64,000 bases of DNA from Flavobacteriaceae bacterium UBA3611 (GCA_002375495.1 DFLU01000012.1:810269-874268); one strand, 5' to 3'. Numbered from the stretch's first letter, positions 25,598 to 32,265 are shown. The notes: generated from the letters alone by a model not told the origin. A program made the numbers and translations.

Positions 25598-25653
25598 GTT
25601 ATGAAATATTCAACAGTCATTTAATCAATCCCGAAATTTTGTTCACAACATTA

Positions 25654-25950
25654 TTAAGACAAAATAGATCGCTCCATTGCTTCACAAAACTCAACCTCAG
25701 GCAATTTGCCTTTTTCGATTCTCTTAACATACCGCTTTAATGATCTAGTTAGACCTTCGTTAATCTCTAAATCTTCCAACAAATAGACATGTGTAGAAGC
25801 AAAATGAAGCTTGGTGCCAATTGATTGGACTAGGGCTCTTGATCTTTTTTTATCCTTTCTAACCTCGAGAATAAGATAACGAGCATCAGGGTCTTCTTCT
25901 GGAAACGGAGTATGGAAATTTACTATCTGTCCTCTTTTAAAATTTGTCAT
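25654..25950 (-). CDS. Small hypothetical protein upstream of the R-M genes
   Basis: A 98-residue protein (MTNFKRGQIVNFHTPFP...) with a small N-terminal beta-rich part (YLILEVRKDKKRSRALVQS) and a helical C-terminus (TRSLKRYVKRIEKGKLPEVEFCEAMERS). An in-frame start at 26034 would add 28 residues encoded by very AT-rich DNA without conserved character, so 25950 is chosen. It lies 57 bases upstream of the methylase gene on the same strand and may be co-transcribed. I do not recognise a family; a role in regulating or linking to R-M is speculation. Confidence 0.55.
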   Translation of the reverse strand: MTNFKRGQIVNFHTPFPEEDPDARYLILEVRKDKKRSRALVQSIGTKLHFASTHVYLLEDLEINEGLTRSLKRYVKRIEKGKLPEVEFCEAMERSILS

Positions 25951-26030
25951 AATACATATTATTTTAAGTAAAAATAAGTTCCAATTGAATTTTACACAAC
26001 CGACAATATGTATCATTTTATTTAAACCAA

Positions 26031-27016
26031 TCACATCAAAAACCCATCCATGGCCTCTGTAGGTTTTGGGATATTGGTGTCGTCAATCATTTCGCGGAGG
26101 TCTATTTCGATGCCGCGGGCAATGGCGGTGATAGGCACATCGTTATAGGTGCCTTCGAAGGGGTTTTCGCTATAGTCGCCAATTTTTTCCATCAGGAAAA
26201 ACACCCAAATGATAATGCCTGCAATGGCCGGACCTATCCAATACATCCAACCCATTTGTGTGCTAAAAATTTCTAGGAGTCCGAAAGGCACAAACGCACA
26301 AAACACGAGGGTGAGCCAATAGGCGGTAGACGCATACTGCCGCGGAAACGGAAAATTCTTGATGCGCTCGCTCTTGCCCTGATCTTCGTAAAAGGTTTGG
26401 ATGAGGTGATGGAATTCCATATGGCGGAAATCTTCGAACAACTGGGCGTTTCGCAGTTCTTGTAAACGCTGTGATTGGTTTTTAAGAATCTGTGTGGCGC
26501 GATTGGAGTAGGTGGAAAGTGATTGCAATTCGGCTTCGGTGAGGAAAGGGGAGAGGTCGTTGTGCACGGCCTGTTCGTAATCTGCACACACATCGGCAAA
26601 GTATAATTTTTTGATGCGCTCTTCGGTATGTTCCCAAGGGCGGGCGAGGCGCAACTGATGGCGCAGGGCAATGAGCCAGGCGATGTGGCGGTAGATGAGT
26701 TCCTTTTTGACTTCGGCGGCATTATCGCCTTGCACGAAGGAAACCACGCAACACCAAAGGTACGACTGTTATTTACCATACTGCCCCAGATTTTACGGGC
26801 TTCCCAGGTTCGGTCGTAGGAGCTGTTGTTTTTAAACCCCAGATAAAAGGCCACGGCAATACCGATAAGCCCCAAGGGTTGCCACGGGAGATAAAAGCGA
26901 ATGTTCAAGAAATAAAACAGTCCAAAAAGGAGTCCGCTGTATAGGAGTCCGATAATCAGAGGCTTTTTAGACCAGTTGAGGGTCATAAAGAAACCGTAGT
27001 TGCGTTTGGTGTACAT
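26031..27016 (-). pseudogene. Bestrophin-family chloride channel gene broken by a frameshift
   Basis: Two minus-strand frames together encode one bestrophin-like (UPF0187) channel. The first frame (from 27016) has MTLNWSKKPLIIGLLYSG, GLIGIAVAFYLGFKNN and SYDRTWEARKIWGSMVNNSRTFGV, the classic bestrophin N-terminal signature. It then falls into nonsense near 26748. The second frame picks up exactly there with VVSFVQGDNAAEVKKELIYRHIAWL and continues to 26031. Adding one base after GTTGC near 26748 restores a continuous protein. No homopolymer is present at the break. It is either a real one-base deletion or a sequencing error. Confidence 0.87.
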
Positions 27017-27069
27017 AGGAAGAAGGTTGGTTGCTACTAAGTTAGGTATAATTTGATTAGCAAAACCCT

Positions 27070-27159
27070 CGGGCAGGGATGGAGGCTTTGTTGGAGCTCT
27101 TGCCGCTGACAGCGGGAAAGCGACTGCCGAGAGCGCGGTACCGTTGTGGCGGTAGCCCG
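27070..27159 (+). ncRNA. GC-rich, highly structured element (possible RNA or dispersed repeat)
   Basis: In an otherwise AT-rich gap, nested complementary segments fit a branched fold: closing stem CGGGC (27070-27074)/GCCCG (27155-27159); arm GCTCT (27096-27100)/AGAGC (27130-27134), which holds the perfect hairpin CCGCT-GAC-AGCGG (27103-27115); and arm ACCG (27140-27143)/CGGT (27150-27153). The pairings are mutually compatible. It could be a structured RNA or a palindromic repeat; orientation is uncertain. Confidence 0.45.
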
Positions 27160-27277
27160 CCTAAAAATAGTCAGAAGATGTACCCGTCAAATTGACAACA
27201 TATTGACTATCAAATCCGCAAATACCCGTATCACCTAAACTAATGTTAAGCTATTACCATTTGGCGCAATTATTGCC

Positions 27278-27285
27278 TATTTTTG
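27278..27285 (+). promoter_or_regulatory. -7 element (TATTTTTG) of trxA
   Basis: A perfect TAnnTTTG match 60 bases before the trxA ATG. The sequence ending TTTTTGTACAG is typical of Bacteroidota transcription start regions. No correctly spaced TTG partner is evident. Confidence 0.5.
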
Positions 27286-27344
27286 TACAGTAAAATAAGT
27301 AGAACAACCTATTCTGAATAACGGAATATTAAAATACATTAAAG

Positions 27345-27665
27345 ATGGCTTTAGAAATAACAGACGCAACATTTGAAGAAACAGTATTAAAGAGTGACAA
27401 GCCCGTAGTGGTAGACTTTTGGGCAGCTTGGTGCGGACCATGCCGTATGGTAGGACCGGTAATTGATGAGTTGAGCAAAGACTACGAAGGAAAGGCAGTA
27501 GTTGGTAAGGTAGATGTAGATGCCAACCAGGAATTCGCAGCGAAATACGGAGTACGAAACATCCCAACCGTGTTGGTGTTTAACAATGGTGAATTGGTAG
27601 GACGCCAGGTAGGTGTTGCGCCAAAGAACGTATACGCAGAGGCAATCGATGGATTGTTGAACTAA
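27345..27665 (+). CDS. trxA: Thioredoxin
   Basis: A 106-residue classical thioredoxin with the redox site AAWCGPCRMV (Cys30, Cys33), the cis-Pro loop RNIPTVLVF near 75-83, and the buried Asp (VVVDFW) near 24. It reduces protein disulfides in the cytoplasm using electrons from thioredoxin reductase. Single gene with its own promoter and terminator. Confidence 0.97.
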   Translation: MALEITDATFEETVLKSDKPVVVDFWAAWCGPCRMVGPVIDELSKDYEGKAVVGKVDVDANQEFAAKYGVRNIPTVLVFNNGELVGRQVGVAPKNVYAEAIDGLLN

Positions 27666-27690
27666 ACAATTTCAAGTATAGAGATAAAGA

Positions 27691-27723
27691 GGTCTGGCAG
27701 GTTGTCAGGCCTTTTTGTTTTTT
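27691..27723 (+). terminator. Terminator of trxA
   Basis: GGTCTG (27691-27696) pairs with CAGGCC (27706-27711) around a 9-base loop, followed by a T-rich run. It lies 26 bases after the stop codon. Confidence 0.85.
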
Positions 27724-27726
27724 GGT

Positions 27727-27848
27727 GAGGAGTGAAGAGTGAAGGGTGAGTGGTGAACGGTGATGGGTGCTGCACTTCGACTCCGCTCAGTGTGACAAGT
27801 AGAGAGTAGAGAGTAGTGAGTAGTGAACGGTGAAGAGTGAAGAGTGGT
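27727..27848. repeat. Degenerate GTGA/AGAGTA repeat tract
   Basis: About 120 bases made of short purine-rich words (GAGTGAAGAGTGAAGGGTGA, AGAGTAGAGAGTAGTGAGTAG, GGTGAAGAGTGAAGAGTGG) with no coding potential. A copy of the 22-base dispersed repeat interrupts it at 27775-27796. The G-rich and A-rich words all sit on the plus strand. Nothing else is recognised between trxA and clpP except the tandem repeat at 27935. Confidence 0.65.
27775..27796. repeat. 22-bp dispersed repeat, copy 1
   Basis: CTTCGACTCCGCTCAGTGTGAC; 20 of 22 bases match the copy at 28911-28932. It sits inside the degenerate GTGA tract. Confidence 0.7.
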
Positions 27849-27934
27849 GGAAGTGATAAACTTGGAGTTTCAGGTCTGTATATTTTTATGACAGTGGCTA
27901 TCTAGAGAATTATATTTTTACAATGTCTAACTTT

Positions 27935-27965
27935 AACTTCCAACTTCCAACTTCCAACTTCCAAC
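27935..27965. repeat. Tandem repeat of AACTTCC (four perfect units)
   Basis: Four perfect 7-base units (27935-27962) plus a partial AAC, 84 bases before clpP. Such arrays can change length by slippage. It is non-coding. Confidence 0.85.
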
Positions 27966-28048
27966 ATCTAACAGCTAATACCTAAGCGAAGCAAAATCGT
28001 AATTGATTATCAATTTCAGTATCTTTACACCACACAGAATGAAAATAT

Positions 28049-28600
28049 ATGAGCACAGAAAAAAAACAAAAAGTTCAAGATAAAATAGAGCAGCAACAAT
28101 TAGACAACCGTACCATTTTTTTATGGGGGCAGGTAGACGATAAAAGTGCCCGCCACGTGGTAGACCGATTGATGTATTTAGATAGTATCAATCACGACGA
28201 GATCAAGTTGTATATTAACAGCCCGGGGGGGTATGTAACTTCTGGTTTCAGTATGTACGACACCATTAAACAGATTAAGAGTCCGGTGTCGACCATCTGC
28301 ACAGGTCTTGCCGCCAGTATGGGAAGTATTTTGCTTTCAGTAGGTGAAAAAGGACGCCGATTTATTCAACCCAATGCACGGGTGATGATCCACCAACCCA
28401 GTGGAGGTGCGCGCGGACCAGCAAGTGATATTGAGATAACCGCCCAAGAAATTTTAAAAACCAAAGAACTTTCAGCAAAAATTTTGGCCGACAATTGTGG
28501 TCAGGATTTTGAGAAGGTAATGAAAGATTTTAACCGCGACCATTGGATGGATGCCGATGAGAGTGTGAAGTATGGGATTGTTGATGGGGTTTTAGAATAA
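28049..28600 (+). CDS. clpP: ClpP protease subunit, short form
   Basis: A 183-residue ClpP serine peptidase. The oxyanion-strand signature is INSPGGYVTSGFSMYD (about 57-70). The nucleophile Ser90 is in GLAASMGSILL and His115 in RVMIHQPSGG; the acidic residue is expected in the DRDHWMDADE segment (about 160). Main ClpP proteins are usually 195-225 residues, so the N-terminal region is short. No clpX or clpA follows: the next gene is on the far side of a repeat-rich gap. It should form a barrel-shaped protease with a Clp ATPase encoded elsewhere. A -7-like TATCTTTA lies at 28020. Confidence 0.93.
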   Translation: MSTEKKQKVQDKIEQQQLDNRTIFLWGQVDDKSARHVVDRLMYLDSINHDEIKLYINSPGGYVTSGFSMYDTIKQIKSPVSTICTGLAASMGSILLSVGEKGRRFIQPNARVMIHQPSGGARGPASDIEITAQEILKTKELSAKILADNCGQDFEKVMKDFNRDHWMDADESVKYGIVDGVLE

Positions 28601-28624
28601 CTAAATTTTTTATGCCTTTCATTT

Positions 28625-28903
28625 TCAAAGATCTTTTTCTTCCACATAATTTGCAAAAGCTTCGAGATTCAGTCGGCCAAAGGTAGACGCGAAGTTTTGT
28701 AAATGGTTTTCTGAATTCTGTGAGGCTGACGAGAAGAATTCAGAAAAATGTCTAAGAAAAGGCGTCTTTTCTTTTGTTTCGTTTTCTTCTGCTTCCGACG
28801 AACGAAAGTGAGAGGAAAGCAACACAAAGAAAATGAAAAGCAGATTATTAGGATTTATCACTATAGAAATAAGCAGAGGATATAAATAAAAATTGAAAAG
28901 CAA
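28625..28903 (-). other. Small open frame in a repeat-rich gap, coding status doubtful
   Basis: A 92-codon frame between clpP and the DUF58 gene, on the opposite strand. It starts with a hydrophobic, AT-rich stretch (about 1-28), then a Glu/Ser-rich part (FFSSASQNSENHLQNF, then TFGRLNLEAFANYVEE). The C-terminal peptide looks like one that recurs in flavobacterial intergenic ORFs, which suggests a repeat rather than a gene. No promoter is evident. I list it because it fills most of a 335-base gap. Confidence 0.25.
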
Positions 28904-28910
28904 AAAAACC

Positions 28911-28932
28911 CTTCGACTGCGCTCAGGGTGAC
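28911..28932. repeat. 22-bp dispersed repeat, copy 2
   Basis: CTTCGACTGCGCTCAGGGTGAC, 20/22 identical to copy 1 at 27775. It ends 3 bases before the ATG of the DUF58 gene, so it forms that gene's leader. Confidence 0.7.
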
Positions 28933-28935
28933 CGT

Positions 28936-29865
28936 ATGGATATAGAAAAACAAATCAACGAAATAACAGGTTTTAAAAACCTTGAACTCCTCGCAACACA
29001 GGTTGTAGAAGGATTTATTTCTGGTTTGCATAAGAGTCCGTTTCACGGTTTTTCTGCGGAATTTGCTGAGCATAAGATTTATAACAACGGAGAGAGCACG
29101 AAGCATATCGATTGGAAGTTGTATGCCAAAACCGATAAGCTCTATACCAAGCGCTACGAAGAGGAAACCAATTTACGCTGCCATTTGATTATTGATAATA
29201 GTAGTTCGATGCACTACCCGATGCTAAAGGAGCAGCGAATCAATTCGTTGAACAAAATCGGATTTTCAGTTCTGGCCAGTGCAGCCATTATGAACTTGCT
29301 GAAACGGCAACGTGATGCGGTAGGAATGAGTATTTATAGCAACGAATACGAATTTTATTCGAATGAAAAAGGAAGCGAACGTCATCACCAAATGTTGTTG
29401 GGCAAGTTGAATGAAGCGATTGCCGATACAAGAAAAGATATTCAGACCAAAACCTACACGCACCTTCACTTAATTGCTGAAAAATTAAAACGGCGCAGTC
29501 TGGTCTTTTTGTTTACAGATATGTTCCAGAGCGATCGGGAAGAAGAGCAATTGTTTGAAGCGTTACAACATTTGAAGTATAACAAACACGAGGTGGTGCT
29601 GTTTCATACATTTGATAAGGAAAAGGAATTGGAATTTGATTTCAACAACCGACCCCGTAAATTTGTAGATGTGGAGACGGGGGAGCAGATCAATTTGTAT
29701 GCAGATAATGTAAAAGAAAACTATGAGGCAGCGGTACAAGCCTATTTTGACGATTTAAAGTTGAAATGTGGGCAATACCGAATTAAGTACGTACAGGCGG
29801 ATGTGAATGCGGGTTTCAATAAAATTTTGACCACCTATTTGGTAGAGCGTCAGAAGTTTGGGTGA
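28936..29865 (+). CDS. DUF58 protein (MoxR-associated, von Willebrand-like)
   Basis: A 309-residue protein. The DUF58 signature is visible in the N-terminal half: SPFHGFSAEFAEHKIYNNGES, then HIDWKLYAKTDKLYTKRYEEE (about 55-75). It is followed by the vWA-like metal-site motif LIIDNSSSMHYP (about 84-95). DUF58 proteins usually work beside MoxR-type AAA ATPases, which modify or assemble envelope or secreted proteins; no moxR is adjacent in this window. Lone DUF58 genes are common in flavobacteria. The 22-bp repeat forms the immediate leader. Confidence 0.85.
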   Translation: MDIEKQINEITGFKNLELLATQVVEGFISGLHKSPFHGFSAEFAEHKIYNNGESTKHIDWKLYAKTDKLYTKRYEEETNLRCHLIIDNSSSMHYPMLKEQRINSLNKIGFSVLASAAIMNLLKRQRDAVGMSIYSNEYEFYSNEKGSERHHQMLLGKLNEAIADTRKDIQTKTYTHLHLIAEKLKRRSLVFLFTDMFQSDREEEQLFEALQHLKYNKHEVVLFHTFDKEKELEFDFNNRPRKFVDVETGEQINLYADNVKENYEAAVQAYFDDLKLKCGQYRIKYVQADVNAGFNKILTTYLVERQKFG

Positions 29866-29913
29866 GGTTAGGAAGTAGTAGGCTAAAAAAAATCATTTTT
29901 TTAAAAAAAATAG

Positions 29914-29944
29914 TTTGCGGAAATGAAAAGGAGGTGTATATTTG
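29914..29944 (+). promoter_or_regulatory. Consensus Bacteroidota promoter of the tRNA locus
   Basis: TTTG (29914-29917), 19 bases, TATATTTG (29937-29944): a perfect fit to the TTTG-N19-TAnnTTTG consensus. It drives transcription to the right through the tRNA-like sequences to tRNA-Asp at 30196. This is the best promoter in the window. Confidence 0.8.
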
Positions 29945-30007
29945 CCCTCGCTAATAGCAATATTAGTCAAGACAAGCTTTTAAAGTCTTAAAAATAGTAG
30001 CTCAGTT

Positions 30008-30046
30008 TGGTAGTTCTCCCGATAGTTATCGGGATGATAGAATACC
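30008..30046 (+). pseudogene. tRNA-Asp 5' fragment with a palindrome in place of its D-loop
   Basis: TGGTAGTTC (30008-30016) and TAGAATACC (30038-30046) match the two sides of the D-arm of the intact tRNA-Asp at 30200-30224 exactly. In the intact gene 7 bases (AGTTGGT) separate them; here the 21 bases from 30017 to 30037, mostly the dispersed palindrome, replace those seven. The remaining tRNA is missing. It is a degenerate copy in the same transcription unit. Confidence 0.6.
30017..30034. repeat. Dispersed palindrome, perfect except for the centre
   Basis: TCCCGATAGTTATCGGGA, third copy in the window, lying in the D-loop position of a tRNA-Asp fragment. Confidence 0.8.
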
Positions 30047-30060
30047 AAGATTAAAAAATT

Positions 30061-30109
30061 GACGAGCTTTACGTCTATAAATAACAAGCACGGTCTGGTA
30101 GTTCAGTTG
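30061..30109 (+). repeat. 49-bp direct repeat, copy 1 (copy 2 at 30165-30213)
   Basis: Forty-nine identical bases, 104 bases apart. Each copy comprises a 31-base leader (GACGAGCTTTACGTCTATAA...) and the first 18 bases of a tRNA (GGTCTGGTAGTTCAGTTG). The second copy leads into the intact tRNA-Asp, the first into a damaged tRNA-like sequence. It suggests tandem duplication of a tRNA unit followed by decay. Confidence 0.9.
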
Positions 30110-30150
30110 TTAGCATATCCCGTTTCACGGGAGGGTCGCTGAGCCGAGAG
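30092..30150 (+). pseudogene. Truncated tRNA-like sequence (anticodon TTC possible)
   Basis: The 5' half is identical to tRNA-Asp for 18 bases. Then TCCC-GTTTCAC-GGGA forms an anticodon-like hairpin with TTC at the anticodon position, which would read Glu. There is no T-arm (no TTC-purine loop) and no 3' acceptor strand that pairs with GGTCTGG. It is probably a non-functional remnant of a second tRNA. Confidence 0.5.
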
Positions 30151-30164
30151 ATTGGAAAAAATAG

Positions 30165-30213
30165 GACGAGCTTTACGTCTATAAATAACAAGCACGGTCT
30201 GGTAGTTCAGTTG
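30165..30213 (+). repeat. 49-bp direct repeat, copy 2
   Basis: Second copy of the repeat at 30061-30109; here it forms the leader and first 18 bases of the intact tRNA-Asp. Confidence 0.9.
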
Positions 30214-30269
30214 GTTAGAATACCTGCCTGTCACGCAGGGGGTCGCGAGTTCGAGTCTCGTCCAGACCG
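30196..30269 (+). tRNA. tRNA-Asp (anticodon GTC)
   Basis: The cloverleaf is complete: acceptor GGTCTGG (30196-30202)/CCAGACC (30262-30268), D-stem GTTC/GAAT, anticodon stem CCTGC/GCAGG with loop CTGTCAC and GTC at 30230-30232, T-arm GCGAG-TTCGAGT-CTCGT with one G:U pair. Discriminator G at 30269; CCA is not encoded. A terminator follows at 30340. Confidence 0.96.
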
Positions 30270-30339
30270 CAATTAAAATGTTGTGTTGTTCCGCTTTAAG
30301 TGGAATGTGGTTACATCCCTTATGGGAGTACCGATGAGA

Positions 30340-30367
30340 AGCTTATCCAAATGGATGGGCTTTTTTT
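30340..30367 (+). terminator. Terminator of the tRNA transcription unit
   Basis: AGCTTATCC (30340-30348) pairs with GGATGGGCT (30353-30361), then seven T. It lies 70 bases after tRNA-Asp. Confidence 0.8.
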
Positions 30368-30413
30368 GTTTAGGGTAATATTATTGGGTTTTTTGGCAGA
30401 ATTTCTTTTCTAA

Positions 30414-30450
30414 GGGTACAACTTTGGGTACAGATTTTTAGTTTGGTACA
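30414..30450. repeat. Three GGTACA direct repeats beside the integrase island
   Basis: GGGTACA at 30414 and 30426 and TGGTACA at 30444 lie 12 and 18 bases apart, just after the tRNA-Asp terminator and at the start of the integrase island. Direct repeats here are candidate arm-type binding sites of the tyrosine recombinase. This is an inference from position. Confidence 0.45.
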
Positions 30451-30457
30451 ACCTAGA

Positions 30458-30865
30458 TTATTTTGAATGGACCTTATTCTTCTTTAAATCTAAATTCTGA
30501 ATTAGATATACCTCTAAAGCAGCAGCTAAATAAAAGTCATCATTACCAAATGGTAGTGTGATTATTGAATCTACCTCCTTCACTATAGGTTCGTATTCTC
30601 TGATTCCATCTACTGTCCCTGTATATTTCCAGTAATTACTTATTCTGGAGCCTAATCCACTGCCACCAAAACTTTTACCAATTCCTAAACCTACATAAGT
30701 GACTTCATTTCCCAATAGATGCGCATAGCATCCTTTGGATTGATTGTTCAATAATTCTCCCTTAAAGCTCCATGGGTTGGACCAAACAGGGGGGTTGTGA
30801 TTTAAACACCAAAACTTATCAAAGAACTCTTTAGTCTTGAGTTCTAGAACATTTCTACTAACCAT
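30458..30865 (-). CDS. GIY-YIG-like small protein
   Basis: A 135-residue protein. GCYAHLL (45-51) and TYVGLG (56-61) stand where the GIY and YIG motifs sit in that nuclease fold; Arg74 in GLGSRISNYW and Glu118 in AAALEVYLIQNL fit the catalytic Arg and metal-binding Glu. First and second motifs are divergent (GCY, YVG), so catalytic activity is unproven. It is divergent from the integrase gene, 12 bases apart, and may be part of the same mobile element. Confidence 0.6.
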   Translation of the reverse strand: MVSRNVLELKTKEFFDKFWCLNHNPPVWSNPWSFKGELLNNQSKGCYAHLLGNEVTYVGLGIGKSFGGSGLGSRISNYWKYTGTVDGIREYEPIVKEVDSIITLPFGNDDFYLAAALEVYLIQNLDLKKNKVHSK

Positions 30866-30877
30866 AAAATTAATATT

Positions 30878-32074
30878 ATGAATCTAAAGATACTATTCTA
30901 TACTAGTAAACGAAAAAGTGCTGATTCTGAAAACTCTGTTATTATATGTCGGATCACTTATAATAAAAAAAGGAAGCAATTTTCCACAGGGCTATTCATC
31001 AATCCAGATTACTGGAATTCCAAGAAACAAAAGGTGGAACTATGTGAGGATAGCACCTACATTAACCAACAGCTGAGCCTTGTCAAGAATAACTTGTATC
31101 AGGCTTTTTTATTTTTACAGGTGAGCGGACAGACCTTCACTGTTGAAGATATCTACAGTAGGTATAAGGGAGAGTCCACTACTGCTGAAAAACAGGCGCT
31201 TGAAACCTATCGTGAATACCTAAACAGAATAGAGAAATTGATAGGAAAGGATTTGCAACTTGTCACTTACAATAAATACAAGGAATCCTATAAGCATTTG
31301 GCTGATTTCATCAAGTGGAAATATAAGCGCAATGACATCCAAATCAAGTCTCTAAAAGGTGCTTTTTTAGATGATTACAGCTATTTTCTAAAGACGGAGA
31401 AGAACATGGCTCAAAGCACTCTAAACAAGGCTGTACAGCGCTTTAGAAAGGTACTGAAGTATGCTATTTCACAAGATTACCTAGACAAAGATCCTTTTAT
31501 GCTCTATAAGCCAAAAACGGTAAAAAAGGAGATTATATTTCTAAGTAGAGAAGAGCTTACTAAGCTAGAAGAACAGGAGTTTGAAATAGAACGCTTAGGA
31601 AGGATACGAGATATGTTTGTGTTCTGTTGTTATACTGGGTTAGGTTTTAAGGAAATGGCTAACCTAAAGAAGGAGGATGTCTATGAGGAATTTGATGGTA
31701 AATTGTGGATTCATGTTAAAAGGCAGAAGACGGGAAGAACTTATAAACTGCCAGTTCTGAGACAAGCTCAAGTAATCATAGATAAATATTGTGATGAATC
31801 AGTTGCATATGTTTTGCCTAATATCTCCAATCAGCGCTTCAATGGATATTTAAAGGAAATTGCAGATGTATGTGGCATAAAGATTAATCTTACGCATCAT
31901 ATTGCGAGAAAAACTTTTGCAACGACTGTTCTTCTGTATAATGATGTGCCCATGGAGATTGTTAGTAAGCTGTTGGGGCATTCAAAACTGCAGACCACTC
32001 AGGATCATTATGGGCTCGTAATTGAGCAGAGGATTAGCGAGGAGATTAAAAGAATTAACGGAAAATTTAAGTAA
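30878..32074 (+). CDS. Tyrosine recombinase / integrase (Bacteroidota type)
   Basis: A 398-residue integrase. An arm-binding N-terminal domain (about 1-100) with CRITYNKKRKQFSTGLFINPDYW is typical of Bacteroidota integrases. Next come a SAM-like core-binding domain (about 105-205) and a catalytic domain with His341, Arg344 (HIARKTFATT), His368 (LLGHSKLQTTQDHYG) and the nucleophile Tyr378. The first catalytic Arg, normally after TGL, is absent (TGLGFKE, 253-259), as often seen in Bacteroidota relatives. It adjoins tRNA-Asp and should drive integration of the 30.4-36.1 kb island or a larger element. A tRNA-like gene follows. Confidence 0.93.
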   Translation: MNLKILFYTSKRKSADSENSVIICRITYNKKRKQFSTGLFINPDYWNSKKQKVELCEDSTYINQQLSLVKNNLYQAFLFLQVSGQTFTVEDIYSRYKGESTTAEKQALETYREYLNRIEKLIGKDLQLVTYNKYKESYKHLADFIKWKYKRNDIQIKSLKGAFLDDYSYFLKTEKNMAQSTLNKAVQRFRKVLKYAISQDYLDKDPFMLYKPKTVKKEIIFLSREELTKLEEQEFEIERLGRIRDMFVFCCYTGLGFKEMANLKKEDVYEEFDGKLWIHVKRQKTGRTYKLPVLRQAQVIIDKYCDESVAYVLPNISNQRFNGYLKEIADVCGIKINLTHHIARKTFATTVLLYNDVPMEIVSKLLGHSKLQTTQDHYGLVIEQRISEEIKRINGKFK

Positions 32075-32124
32075 TTGTCAGTCATTCAAAATTAAAAACA
32101 GAAATAAATTATTACTTTTACTAC

Positions 32125-32196
32125 GGCTCGCTAGTTCAACGGATAGAACGTGGACCTGCTAAGTCCAAAGTGGGGGTTCAATTCCCCCGCGGGATT
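32125..32196 (+). tRNA. Atypical class I tRNA-like gene with anticodon GCT
   Basis: Fold: acceptor GGCTCGC (32125-32131)/GCGGGAT (32189-32195) with one G-A mismatch and two G:U pairs; D-stem GTTC/GAAC around AACGGATA; anticodon stem TGGAC/GTCCA with loop CTGCTAA, so the anticodon is GCT (32158-32160). There is a short 4-base variable region and T-arm GGGGG-TTCAATT-CCCCC. GCT reads Ser codons AGC/AGT, but a Ser tRNA should have a long variable arm. The D-arm words GTTCAACGGATAGAA resemble Arg tRNAs of Bacteroidota. It may be a decayed tRNA-Arg, a hybrid made by integration, or a true oddity. Confidence 0.65.
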
Positions 32197-32227
32197 ATTC
32201 CTTCCCGATTAATGGGAGACTATATAG

Positions 32228-32253
32228 AAAGGCTATCTATCAGATAGCCTTTT
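32228..32253. terminator. Bidirectional hairpin between the tRNA-like gene and the TPR gene
   Basis: AAAGGCTATCT and AGATAGCCTTTT form an 11-bp stem with a 4-base loop; T-rich flanks on both strands. It can end transcription from the left (integrase/tRNA-like gene) and from the right (the convergent TPR gene ending at 32266). Confidence 0.85.
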
Positions 32254-32265
32254 ATATTTCCTTTG

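Noticed and set aside
27901..27970. The AACTTCC array considered as a CRISPR-like array.
   Set aside because: Units are 7 bases with no spacers; no Cas genes are present.
27345..28600. trxA and clpP considered as an operon.
   Set aside because: A strong terminator and repeat-rich gap separate them.
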